Under the pieces are notes generated by a model. It did not search any database. It was given only the letters and a program-made list of their open reading frames with translations, and was not told where the DNA came from. A stretch of 25,316 nt of DNA, from assembly GCA_964437815.1 (NCBI GenBank), contig CAYTIE010000016.1, forward strand, positions 1 through 25,316, written 5' to 3'. This document shows positions 17,304 to 25,075 of the stretch, in pieces. The position numbers were made by a program, and so were the translations under genes. The stretch is from Marisimplicoccus sp964437815. GTDB lineage: Bacteria > Bacteroidota > Bacteroidia > Flavobacteriales > Flavobacteriaceae. Each line of letters begins with the position of its first letter. Positions within the stretch are counted from its first letter, which is position 1.

Positions 17304-19172
17304 TTATTTAATTAAATCTATACTTCTTTTAATAAATTCTGTTAGCTCCTCACCTTTAAGAGTACTTTGAGATAGTTTTGCTAAATCAATTGACTGTTTA
17401 ATCAACCTTTTTCTTTTGTTTTCAGTTCTAGTATTTAAAATTTTTCCTATTAATTCATGATTAGTATTTACAATAAGTGTATACATTTCAGGAAAAGACC
17501 CCATCGCTCCTCCACCAGTTTGTTGCATCTCTTTCATCCTTCTCATAAACTCTGGCTGAGCTAGCATAAATGGAAGGGAGTTACTATCCATTGGTTCTAA
17601 TTGCACAGTATATTTTTCCTCTGATACTACATCTTCAATCATTGGTTTTAGCTTTTCTTTTTCTTCATCATTCAACTTAGAAACTTTATTTTCCTCTTTA
17701 TTTATAAGATTTTCTAGAGCATCTGAATCAACCCTTGTGAATTTGATTTTTTCTTTTTTGGATTCAAATTTTTGCATTAAATGAGAAATAATTGGCGAGT
17801 CAAGTAATAAAACTTCATAACCTTTCTCCTTTGCATTTTTTATATAAGAATGTTGCTCATCTTTATTTTGAGCATATAAAATAATTAGGTTACCATCTTT
17901 ATCAGTTTGATTTTTCTTTATTTTTTTCTCTAATTCAGAATAAGTAAGATACTTCTCATCTACAGTAGGATATAGATTAAATTCTTCTGCCTTATCGTAA
18001 AACTTATCTTCTGTTAGCATACCATATTCAATAACTACCTTAATGTCATTCCATTTCTCTTCAAGACTTTTCCTATCATTTTTGAAAATAGAATTTAATT
18101 TGTCAGCAACTTTTCTTGTTATATAATTAGTTATCTTTTTAACAGATGCATCTGATTGAAGATAACTTCTAGATACATTAAGAGGAATATCAGGTGAATC
18201 AATTACTCCTTTTAGAAGTGCAAGAAACTCCGGTACAATTCCCTCAACATTATCAGTAACAAAAACCTGATTTTGATATAATTGAATTCTATCCTTTTGA
18301 ATATTAAGGTCATTTGAAATCTTAGGAAAGTATAAAATACCTGTTAAGTTAAAAGGGTAGTCAACATTAAGATGAATATGAAATAGTGGCTCTTCAAACT
18401 GAAATGGGTAAAGTTCTTTGTAAAAATTTTTATAGTCCTCATCTTTTAAATCTGAAGGAGTCTTTGTCCATGCAGGACTAGTATTATTAATAATATTATC
18501 AACAGTTTTTGTTTCTGACTTGTCCCCTTTTTCATCTTTATTTGTAGTCTCTTCCTTAGTACCAAATTTAATTGGAAAAGGCATAAACTTATTATACTTA
18601 TTAAGTAACTCTGTTATTTTACTTTCTTCAAGATAGTCTTTACTATCTTTCGATATATGAAGTATTATTTCTGTACCTCTTTCTTCTTTTGGAGACTTTT
18701 TTAAACTATATTCTGGAGAACCATCACAAATCCAATGAGCAGCAGATTCATTTTTATATGACTTAGTTATAATTTCAACTTTGTCAGCTACCATAAATGA
18801 GGAGTAGAACCCTAAACCAAAGTGACCAATAATTCCAGCATCCTCTTTTTTATCTTTATATTTTTCGAGAAATTCTTCAGCTCCAGAAAAAGCTACATCA
18901 TTAATATATTTTTTGACTTCCTCTGATGTCATACCTACTCCATTATCAATTATATGGAGTGTTTTCTCTTTTCTGTTTACTTTAATTTCTAGTCCTAAGT
19001 TTCCAATATCACCCTTAACTTCACCAACACTACTCATATGGCTTAGCTTTGTTAATGCATCAGTGGCATTTGAAACAAGTTCTCTTAAAAAAATTTCTTG
19101 ATCACTATAAAGAAATTTTTTAATTAGAGGAAATATATTTTCTACAGAAACATTTATTTTACCTTTTCCCAT
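17304..19172 (-). CDS. htpG: Molecular chaperone HtpG (Hsp90 family)
   Basis: HtpG is the bacterial Hsp90, a dimeric cytoplasmic ATP-driven chaperone. The 622-aa length is standard. The GHKL ATP-binding domain shows Glu31 and Asn35 (RELVSNATDAL), Asp76 (DNGVGM) and the lid glycines GHFGLGF from residue 116. The middle domain contains LNVSRSYLQSD, with the Arg that contacts ATP, and the C-terminal dimerisation domain ends LTEFIKRSIDL. A charged linker rich in K, E and T separates N and middle domains. The ATG at 19172 gives the expected short N-terminus. TAAAATTTG on the minus strand (19178-19186) lies 5 nt upstream, a near-match to the -7 consensus with one extra base. Confidence 0.98.
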   Translation of the reverse strand: MGKGKINVSVENIFPLIKKFLYSDQEIFLRELVSNATDALTKLSHMSSVGEVKGDIGNLGLEIKVNRKEKTLHIIDNGVGMTSEEVKKYINDVAFSGAEEFLEKYKDKKEDAGIIGHFGLGFYSSFMVADKVEIITKSYKNESAAHWICDGSPEYSLKKSPKEERGTEIILHISKDSKDYLEESKITELLNKYNKFMPFPIKFGTKEETTNKDEKGDKSETKTVDNIINNTSPAWTKTPSDLKDEDYKNFYKELYPFQFEEPLFHIHLNVDYPFNLTGILYFPKISNDLNIQKDRIQLYQNQVFVTDNVEGIVPEFLALLKGVIDSPDIPLNVSRSYLQSDASVKKITNYITRKVADKLNSIFKNDRKSLEEKWNDIKVVIEYGMLTEDKFYDKAEEFNLYPTVDEKYLTYSELEKKIKKNQTDKDGNLIILYAQNKDEQHSYIKNAKEKGYEVLLLDSPIISHLMQKFESKKEKIKFTRVDSDALENLINKEENKVSKLNDEEKEKLKPMIEDVVSEEKYTVQLEPMDSNSLPFMLAQPEFMRRMKEMQQTGGGAMGSFPEMYTLIVNTNHELIGKILNTRTENKRKRLIKQSIDLAKLSQSTLKGEELTEFIKRSIDLIK

Positions 19173-19237
19173 TTTTTCAAATTTTATATTATATAATCAA
19201 AAAAAATACCAATTATGATTATTATGACATTTTGACA

Positions 19238-20680
19238 TTATCTTCTTATCAAATAAAGACCGATAAAGTTTAGTAATCCATTTATAGGTAATAGTTCATA
19301 ACCTATAGAATATCCACCAATTGAACTACTATCAATATTTCCTAGAATAATAATTAAAATCATGTTAATTATTACTACATAATACACCTTTTTATCATCT
19401 ATTTGGAATTTGGTAAAAATACCAAATGCAAATAAACCTAGTAATGGGCCATAAGTATATTGAGCAACTATAAGAAGACTATCTATAACATTTCTGTCTA
19501 AAACATACCTGTATATAATTACAACAACAATTAATGCTAAGCTCATCCAAATATGAGTTTGTTTCCTAATCTTTATTTGACGTTCTTCGGAAACCTTATT
19601 TATCTTTAAAATATCTATGCAAAAAGAAGTAGTAAGAGATGTTAATGCACTATCTGCACTACTATATGCTGCTGCAATTAGTCCAAGGATAAATGTTATA
19701 CCTACAAATTGACCTAAACCTCCTTCAAGTGAAATTTTTGGGAATAGCAAATCAGAATTTGTGGGTATGCTAATATTACTTTTATAAGCATATATATATA
19801 GTAAAGCCCCTAGTAATATAAACAAGAATGTTACAAAAACTAGAATAAAGCTAAATAAGACCATATTTTTTTTTGCTTCATCTATATTTCTGCATGTTAG
19901 ATTTTTTTGCATCATATCTTGATCAAGCCCGGTCATACAAATTGTGATAAATGCTCCTCCAATAAAATGTTTCCAGAAAAAATTTCTTTCTAGGAAATTA
20001 TCCATAACAAAGATCCTATTATATTCCTTTATATCTGATGAATACAAAAACTCTGTAATACTCCAATCAAGGCTTTTGTTAATATATATTATTGATAGTA
20101 TAACAGCCAAGATCATAAAAGTGGTTTGAATTGTATCAGTCCATACAATAGTTTTTATCCCTCCCCTTTTTGTATATAGCCAAATTAACAGGATAGAAAA
20201 AATGACTGTTATCTCAAATGGTATTTTCATTGAATCAAAAACAAACTCTTGAAGTACAATTGCTACTAGAAATAATCTGAAAGAAGCCCCCAAAACCCTC
20301 GAAATGAGAAAAAAAACTGATCCTACTAAATAGGAGTTTTTACCAAACCTTTGATCTAAGTATTCATAAATTGATGTAAGGCCAAGTCGATAGTATATTG
20401 GAAGCAATATAGTTGCTACAAATAAATAACCGACAAGATATCCAAGAACAACTTGAAAGTATGTGAACTGTGTATCTTCAACCCATCCAGGTACTGAGAT
20501 AAATGTTACTCCAGATAATGAGGCACCTACCATTCCAAAGGCTACAATGAGCCAATTTGAACTTTTATTTGCTTTAAAAAAAACTTTATTATTATCCTCT
20601 CTACCAGTAATATATGATACTAAGGTTAATATTGCAAAATAAGAGAGAACAGTAATTAATATAATTTCTGGAGACAACAT
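19238..20680 (-). CDS. Sodium:solute symporter (SSS family)
   Basis: This is an inner-membrane secondary transporter of the SSS/SLC5 family, which couples Na+ entry to uptake of a sugar, amino acid, vitamin or similar solute. The 480-aa protein has about 12-13 hydrophobic segments. Family landmarks are the GMVGASLSGVTFISVPGWV region (TM2), YRLGLTSIYEYLDQRFG, a GLDQDMMQKNLTCRN segment, and AAAYSSADSALTSLTTSFCI near TM9, where small hydroxyl residues line the Na2 site. The substrate cannot be read from the sequence and the neighbours (htpG, recR) do not help. It is followed 65 nt later by htpG on the same strand; read-through is possible. Confidence 0.9.
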   Translation of the reverse strand: MLSPEIILITVLSYFAILTLVSYITGREDNNKVFFKANKSSNWLIVAFGMVGASLSGVTFISVPGWVEDTQFTYFQVVLGYLVGYLFVATILLPIYYRLGLTSIYEYLDQRFGKNSYLVGSVFFLISRVLGASFRLFLVAIVLQEFVFDSMKIPFEITVIFSILLIWLYTKRGGIKTIVWTDTIQTTFMILAVILSIIYINKSLDWSITEFLYSSDIKEYNRIFVMDNFLERNFFWKHFIGGAFITICMTGLDQDMMQKNLTCRNIDEAKKNMVLFSFILVFVTFLFILLGALLYIYAYKSNISIPTNSDLLFPKISLEGGLGQFVGITFILGLIAAAYSSADSALTSLTTSFCIDILKINKVSEERQIKIRKQTHIWMSLALIVVVIIYRYVLDRNVIDSLLIVAQYTYGPLLGLFAFGIFTKFQIDDKKVYYVVIINMILIIILGNIDSSSIGGYSIGYELLPINGLLNFIGLYLIRR

Positions 20681-20722
20681 CTATTTGTAAATATACAAAA
20701 CAAGTTTCAACGAATAATTTTC

Positions 20723-20730
20723 TAAATTTG
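20723..20730 (+). promoter_or_regulatory. Putative -7 element of recR
   Basis: TAAATTTG matches TAnnTTTG exactly and ends only 4 nt before the recR ATG. If it is used, transcription would start at or within a base or two of the start codon, giving a leaderless mRNA. A -33 element is not evident at the expected distance. Confidence 0.5.
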
Positions 20731-20734
20731 CTCA

Positions 20735-21355
20735 ATGGAATTCTCCTCAAAGCTTCTTGAAAATTTAGTTTATAATATTTCACAATTAACCGGTATTGGA
20801 AAAAGAACTGCTTTAAGAATTGCTCTGGAGATTCTAAAAAAACCGACAGAATATTCAAAGGATTTATCAGAAAGTATAAGAGAATTTAGAGATAAGATAA
20901 GCTATTGCGCTAAATGTCATAATATTTCAGATGAAGAAATATGTGAAATATGTAAAGATCTCTCTAGAGATACATCTATTTTATGTATTGTGGAAGATAT
21001 CAGGGATGTCATGGCGATTGAGAACACAAATTTGTATAATGGATTATATCATGTTTTAGGAGGGGTAATCTCTCCAATAGATGGAGTTGGACCAGAAGAT
21101 TTAAATATTGATAACATAAAAAACAAAATTCAAGAAAAATCTATAAAAGAAGTAATATTTGCATTAAGTGCAACTATTGAAGCAGACACAACAAATTTTT
21201 TTATTTTCAAAATTATTAAAGACCTCAATCTAAATATATCTGTTTTAGCAAGAGGAATACCTGTTGGTGATCAGCTTGAATATACTGATGAAGTAACTCT
21301 TGCCAGGAGTATTCAAAATAGAAGGCCATATGAAAGTAACTTGAAAAATGACTAA
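20735..21355 (+). CDS. recR: Recombination protein RecR
   Basis: RecR acts with RecO (and RecF) to load RecA on SSB-coated single-stranded DNA during gap repair. The 206-aa protein has the helix-hairpin-helix region (LTGIGKRTALRIAL, residues 19-32), a four-Cys zinc finger (Cys58, Cys61, Cys70, Cys73) and a Toprim domain (LCIVEDIRDVMAIENT, then YHVLGGVISPIDGVGPEDLN), as in characterised RecR. The ATG at 20735 gives the usual terminus. The divergent symporter gene starts 54 nt away, so the shared spacer must hold both promoters. The next gene, an E2 acyltransferase, begins 33 nt after the stop and has its own -7 match. Confidence 0.97.
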   Translation: MEFSSKLLENLVYNISQLTGIGKRTALRIALEILKKPTEYSKDLSESIREFRDKISYCAKCHNISDEEICEICKDLSRDTSILCIVEDIRDVMAIENTNLYNGLYHVLGGVISPIDGVGPEDLNIDNIKNKIQEKSIKEVIFALSATIEADTTNFFIFKIIKDLNLNISVLARGIPVGDQLEYTDEVTLARSIQNRRPYESNLKND

Positions 21356-21367
21356 TAATATAAATTG

Positions 21368-21375
21368 TAAATTTG
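21368..21375 (+). promoter_or_regulatory. Putative -7 element of the E2 operon
   Basis: TAAATTTG is an exact match to TAnnTTTG in the recR-E2 spacer, 13 nt before the E2 ATG. A TTG at 21341-21343 lies 24 nt upstream, slightly beyond the usual -33 spacing. It would drive the E2-exonuclease-FAH-CinA gene series. Confidence 0.5.
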
Positions 21376-21388
21376 TCTACAATATAAT

Positions 21389-22732
21389 ATGGGAATATAT
21401 TATCTAAAACTCCCAAAAATGGGAGAGAGTATAGCTGAAGCAACTCTTACTAATTGGTTGAAAAAAGTAGGAGATAAAGTTGGTATAGATGAACCTATTG
21501 TGGAAATAGCAACAGATAAGGTCGACTCAGATGTTCCTTCAGAATATAAAGGTGTCTTGGTAAAAAGAAATTTTGAGGTTAATCAGATTATTAAGGTTGG
21601 TGAGGTAATAGCTGAGATTGAAACAAAGGATATTGATAATAGTGAATTAGAATATAAAAAGTCTAAAACTAAAAAAGATAAAGTTGAAAATTCCAAGGAA
21701 GAAACAATAGAAGTAAAAGAAATAGAAGAAACTATCGATAAGACAATAAAAAGTCTTGATATTCCTGAAAAAGATCAAAAAACTAATTCTAAGAAAAAAA
21801 GATTCTACTCTCCTTTAGTTAAAAGTATTGCAAAAAAGGAGAATATATCTAATGAACAATTAGATTCGATAAAAGGATCAGGAAAAGAAGGAAGAGTTAC
21901 TAAGGCTGATATTATAAATTACCTTAAAGGAGGTAATGATGTCCCTGTTGATCTTAAGTCAAAAAGCATTTTATCTCAAAATTTATTGGGCTCAACTATC
22001 GAAGGAAGTGTGACAAATGATTTAGGTGATCAAATAATTGAAATGGACAGAATGAGCAAAATAACTTTTGATCACATGTCTAAAAGCATGAAAATTTCTG
22101 CTCATGTTCAATCCTTTGTAGAGGCTGATGTCACTAATCTTTGGGACTGGAGAGAAAAAAACAAATTAAACTTTTTAAAAAATGAGAATGAAAAGTTAAC
22201 TTTTACACCATTATTTATTTTTTCAATAATTAGGGCGTTAAGAGATTTTCCAATATTAAATAGTTCAGTAGAGAATGAAAAAATAGTAGTTAAAAAATCA
22301 ATAAATATAGGTATGGCTACATCACTTGATAATGGAAATCTTATAGTACCTGTTATAAAAAATGCTGACCATTTAAACTTAAAAGGATTAGCAATTGCTG
22401 TTAATGATCTTTCAAATAGAGCTAGAAATAATACATTAAGACCTGATGAGGTTTCTGATGGAACATATACAGTTACTAATGTGGGGAATTTTGGCTCTAT
22501 TATGGGTACACCGATAATAAACCAACCTCAAGTTGGTATACTTGCTATAGGGGTTATAAGGAAATTACCATCAGTAATTGAGACTCCAAATGGAGATTTT
22601 GTTGGTATTAGAAAGAAATTAATTCTTTCACATAGCTATGACCATAGAATTATTAATGGTTCTGTTGGAAGCAGCTTTGTGAAAAGAGTTGCTGAATATC
22701 TTGAGAAATGGGATATTAGTCAAACTATATAG
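21389..22732 (+). CDS. 2-oxoacid dehydrogenase E2 (dihydrolipoamide acyltransferase)
   Basis: E2 forms the core of a 2-oxoacid dehydrogenase complex and transfers acyl groups from its lipoyl arm to CoA. The 447-aa protein has one lipoyl domain (residues 3-78; lipoylated Lys44 in ATDKVDSD), a Lys/Glu-rich linker, a peripheral-subunit-binding domain (about 139-180, YSPLVKSIAKK to KADIINYL), a second linker and the catalytic domain (about 215-447). The MGESIAEATLTNWL start and overall layout resemble the branched-chain or general-purpose E2 widespread in Flavobacteriia, with no E1/E3 genes adjacent. The catalytic motif reads DHRIING (418-424): His419 is present but the usual Asp is Asn423. Substrate (pyruvate, branched-chain or other) is undetermined. 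Confidence 0.9.
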   Translation: MGIYYLKLPKMGESIAEATLTNWLKKVGDKVGIDEPIVEIATDKVDSDVPSEYKGVLVKRNFEVNQIIKVGEVIAEIETKDIDNSELEYKKSKTKKDKVENSKEETIEVKEIEETIDKTIKSLDIPEKDQKTNSKKKRFYSPLVKSIAKKENISNEQLDSIKGSGKEGRVTKADIINYLKGGNDVPVDLKSKSILSQNLLGSTIEGSVTNDLGDQIIEMDRMSKITFDHMSKSMKISAHVQSFVEADVTNLWDWREKNKLNFLKNENEKLTFTPLFIFSIIRALRDFPILNSSVENEKIVVKKSINIGMATSLDNGNLIVPVIKNADHLNLKGLAIAVNDLSNRARNNTLRPDEVSDGTYTVTNVGNFGSIMGTPIINQPQVGILAIGVIRKLPSVIETPNGDFVGIRKKLILSHSYDHRIINGSVGSSFVKRVAEYLEKWDISQTI

Positions 22733-22735
22733 TTA

Positions 22736-23503
22736 ATGAGACTTAATTTAAATAAACCAATTTGTTTTTTTGATCTTGAGACTACTGGAACAAACCCTGG
22801 TAAAGATAGAATAGTTGAAATTGCAGTTTTAAAGCTAGATGCTAATAATCAAAAAAAAGAAATGGTATGGAGAGTAAACCCAGAATGTCCTATTCCAGAA
22901 GAAGCTTCATCAGTTCATGGAATTACAGATGAAATGGTAAAAGATCAACCAACTTTTAAACACTATTCCAAAGAGATATATAATTTTATAGAAGGTTGTG
23001 ATCTAGGAGGTTATAATATTGACAAGTTTGATCTGCCTCTTTTAGTTGAAGAATTTATAAGATCTGATATTGATGTTTCCTCTTTTGCAAAAGTTAAAAC
23101 AGTTGATGTACAAACAATTTTTTTTAAGAAAGAGCCAAGGGATCTTTCATCTGCACTTAAATTCTATTGTAACAAAGATCATGGGAATGCTCATACAGCT
23201 CTTGATGATACTATAGCAACTTATGAAGTTCTATTGTCTCAACTTGATAAATATGATGATTTAGAGCCTAGTGTTGATTTTTTAAGTACTTTAACAAAGA
23301 GGAATAAGAATATTGATTTTGCTGGAAGAATAATTGAAGATGATAATGGAGATGCTATTTTTAATTTTGGGAAGCATAAAGGAAAAAAAGTAAAAGAAGT
23401 ATTAACAAAAGAAAAAGGATATTATTCATGGATGATGAATAGTGACTTTCCAGAGTATACAAAAAAAATTATTACTCAAGTAAAACTAGGTCTAACAAAT
23501 TGA
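22736..23503 (+). CDS. DEDDh 3'-5' exonuclease (DNA polymerase III epsilon-like) with ExoX-like C-terminal domain
   Basis: The 255-aa protein is an RNase T/epsilon-type exonuclease. Exo I is DLETTG with Asp13 and Glu15, Exo II is GGYNIDKFDLPLL (about 91-103) and Exo III is HTALDD with His153 and Asp158, so the DEDDh residues are complete. After a linker, residues of about 208-240 (FNFGKHKGKKVKEVL, YYSWMMNSDFP) match the small C-terminal domain seen in ExoX-like and DUF3820 proteins. It is therefore more likely a stand-alone repair or RNA/DNA-trimming exonuclease than the replicative proofreading subunit. It starts 3 nt after the E2 stop. Confidence 0.9.
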   Translation: MRLNLNKPICFFDLETTGTNPGKDRIVEIAVLKLDANNQKKEMVWRVNPECPIPEEASSVHGITDEMVKDQPTFKHYSKEIYNFIEGCDLGGYNIDKFDLPLLVEEFIRSDIDVSSFAKVKTVDVQTIFFKKEPRDLSSALKFYCNKDHGNAHTALDDTIATYEVLLSQLDKYDDLEPSVDFLSTLTKRNKNIDFAGRIIEDDNGDAIFNFGKHKGKKVKEVLTKEKGYYSWMMNSDFPEYTKKIITQVKLGLTN

Positions 23504-23510
23504 TAGAAAA

Positions 23511-24122
23511 TTGAAAATAATCTGTATAGGACAAAATTATGTTGACCATATTAAAGAACTATCAAATAAAAAATCTGGTAGCCCTTTAATATTTATGAAA
23601 CCTGATTCATCATTAATTTCAAAAAACCAACCCTTTATCATCCCTAGTTTTTCTGATAATATTCATCATGAGGTTGAATTAATAGTTAAGATTAACAGAC
23701 TTGGTAAACATATAGATAAAAAGTTCTCTCATAAGTATTATGAAGAGATTGGGCTGGGAATAGATTTCACTGCTAGAGATTTACAAACAGACCTAAGATC
23801 TAAAGGGCATCCTTGGGAAAAATGTAAAGCATTTGATAATTCATGTCTTGTTGGAGGTTTTATTAAAAAGTCACAATTTAATGATGTAGATAATATTGAC
23901 TTTGAGCTTAAAAAAAATAATAAAGTAGTACAAAAGGGAAATTCTGAGAAAATGATATGGAAAATAGATTATCTAATATCATATATTTCTAAATATTTTA
24001 CATTGAAAATTGGAGATTTAATATTTACTGGTACACCTTCAGGTGTTAGTAAAATTGTTTCTGGTGATGTTCTTGAAGGATTTGTACAAGGTAAAAACCT
24101 TTTTTCTTTAAATATAAAATAA
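23511..24122 (+). CDS. Fumarylacetoacetate hydrolase (FAH) family protein
   Basis: FAH-fold enzymes hydrolyse or decarboxylate beta-diketo acids; short bacterial members of about 200 aa act as acylpyruvases or oxaloacetate decarboxylases (FAHD1-like). The 203-aa product shows GQNYVDHIKEL, the metal ligands Glu54 and Glu56 (HHEVELI) and Asp85 (GIDFTARD), KAFDNSC (106-112) and the terminal GDLIFTGTPSGV. The start is TTG at 23511, 7 nt after the exonuclease stop; it gives the expected KIICIGQNY start and no ATG alternative fits. Exact substrate is unknown. It sits in a translation/repair gene series with no degradative pathway beside it, consistent with a housekeeping metabolite-repair role. Confidence 0.9.
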   Translation: MKIICIGQNYVDHIKELSNKKSGSPLIFMKPDSSLISKNQPFIIPSFSDNIHHEVELIVKINRLGKHIDKKFSHKYYEEIGLGIDFTARDLQTDLRSKGHPWEKCKAFDNSCLVGGFIKKSQFNDVDNIDFELKKNNKVVQKGNSEKMIWKIDYLISYISKYFTLKIGDLIFTGTPSGVSKIVSGDVLEGFVQGKNLFSLNIK

Positions 24123-24124
24123 CT

Positions 24125-24592
24125 ATGGAAAATAAGATAGTTGACTTTTTAAGGGAATCCAATAAAACCATTTCTTTTGCCGAAAGTTGTACTGGAGGTT
24201 CACTTTCTAAAAGAATAGTCTTAATTCCTGGAGCCTCTAAAGTTTTTAAAGGATCTATTGTTTCATATTCTAATAATTCCAAAATAAATATCCTTAACAT
24301 TAAAAATGAAGATCTTAAAAAGTATTCTGCAGTTAGTGAAAAAGTTGCTAAAGAAATGGCTAGAAATGCTATGAAAATTTTTAATTCAGATTACTCAATA
24401 TCAACTACTGGTAATGCAGGTCCCACTGTTAGTGATAATCTTTCCAAGATTGGGGATTGTTTTATCTCTATTGCATCTAAGGAGATAGTAGTTTGTAAAA
24501 AAATAATGATTGATTGTGATAGAGAGTCATTTATTGCAAAAATTACAGAAGAATCCTTAAAATTCTTTATAAATACGATAATTAAGAACTAA
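24125..24592 (+). CDS. CinA C-terminal-domain protein (PncC-like nicotinamide-nucleotide amidase)
   Basis: The 155-aa protein consists only of the CinA C-terminal domain, which in PncC deamidates nicotinamide mononucleotide during pyridine-nucleotide recycling. Motifs seen are FAESCTGGSLSKR (residues 18-30), GASKVFKGSIVSYSN (36-50), YSAVSEKVAKEMA and TTGNAGPTVSD (94-104). The N-terminal MoaB-like domain of full-length CinA (about 250 residues) is absent; the space upstream is filled by the FAH gene, so this is a genuine short form and not a truncation by frameshift. It starts 2 nt after the FAH stop and is the last gene before the rpmB promoter region. Confidence 0.88.
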   Translation: MENKIVDFLRESNKTISFAESCTGGSLSKRIVLIPGASKVFKGSIVSYSNNSKINILNIKNEDLKKYSAVSEKVAKEMARNAMKIFNSDYSISTTGNAGPTVSDNLSKIGDCFISIASKEIVVCKKIMIDCDRESFIAKITEESLKFFINTIIKN

Positions 24593-24622
24593 AAATAATT
24601 TTTTTATTAAATCTAAATAGTT

Positions 24623-24649
24623 TAGTTTTGCACGTTGCAAATAGGTTTG
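24623..24649 (+). promoter_or_regulatory. Two putative -7 elements upstream of rpmB
   Basis: TAGTTTTG (24623-24630) and TAGGTTTG (24642-24649) both match TAnnTTTG exactly. The first would give a leader of about 18 nt; the second ends 4 nt before the ATG and would give a leaderless message. They lie in the 61-nt spacer after the CinA-like gene and likely drive rpmB-rpmG-DUF4295. Confidence 0.6.
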
Positions 24650-24653
24650 AAAT

Positions 24654-24890
24654 ATGTCTAAAACTTGTGAAATTACTGGAAAGAAAGTTATGTTTGGAAA
24701 TAATGTTTCCAAATCTCTAAATAGGACTAAGAGAAGGTTTGATGTCAATTTAATCAAAAAACGTTTTTTTATTCCTGAGGAAAACAAATGGATTACGCTT
24801 AAGCTTTCAGCTTCAGCTCTTAAAACCATTAATAAAAAAGGTATTTCAGAAGTTTTAAAAAAGGCAAGAAAACAGGGATTAATAAAATAA
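24654..24890 (+). CDS. rpmB: 50S ribosomal protein L28
   Basis: L28 (bL28) is a small 23S rRNA-binding protein. The 78-aa product shows the signature CEITGKKVMFGNNVSKSLN (residues 5-23) followed by RTKRRFDVNL and the basic C-terminal helix. Length and motifs are normal. It lacks the extra zinc-binding Cys pair found in some homologues: only Cys5 is present. rpmG starts after a single base. Confidence 0.97.
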   Translation: MSKTCEITGKKVMFGNNVSKSLNRTKRRFDVNLIKKRFFIPEENKWITLKLSASALKTINKKGISEVLKKARKQGLIK

Positions 24891-24891
24891 A

Positions 24892-25074
24892 ATGGCTAAA
24901 AAAGGTAATAGAGTTCAAGTAATTTTGGAGTGTACTGAACATAAAGATTCTGGTATGGCTGGAACTTCTAGGTATATTACAACAAAGAATAAAAAAAATT
25001 CACCTGATAGATTAGAGATTAAAAAGTATAATCCTATTCTAAAAAAAATGACCATTCATAAAGAAATAAAGTAA
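24892..25074 (+). CDS. rpmG: 50S ribosomal protein L33
   Basis: L33 (bL33) lies near the ribosomal E site. The 60-aa protein has the typical AKKGNRVQVILECTEHK start, the SRYITTKNKKN core and the YNPILKKMTIHKE end. It has a single Cys (position 14) and so is a zinc-independent form. It starts 1 nt after the rpmB stop and ends 1 nt before the DUF4295 ATG; the three genes form a tight ribosomal operon. Confidence 0.97.
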   Translation: MAKKGNRVQVILECTEHKDSGMAGTSRYITTKNKKNSPDRLEIKKYNPILKKMTIHKEIK

Positions 25075-25075
25075 G

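Noticed and set aside
13576..20680. Defence or mobile island around the secreted nuclease, DUF5916 protein and symporter
   Set aside because: No integrase, transposase, restriction or toxin genes are visible, base composition looks like that of the neighbours, and the nuclease is a secreted S1/P1 type. These look like ordinary accessory nutrient and envelope genes.
22736..23503. Exonuclease as the replicative proofreading subunit DnaQ
   Set aside because: The ExoX-like C-terminal domain and metabolic/translation gene context favour a stand-alone exonuclease.
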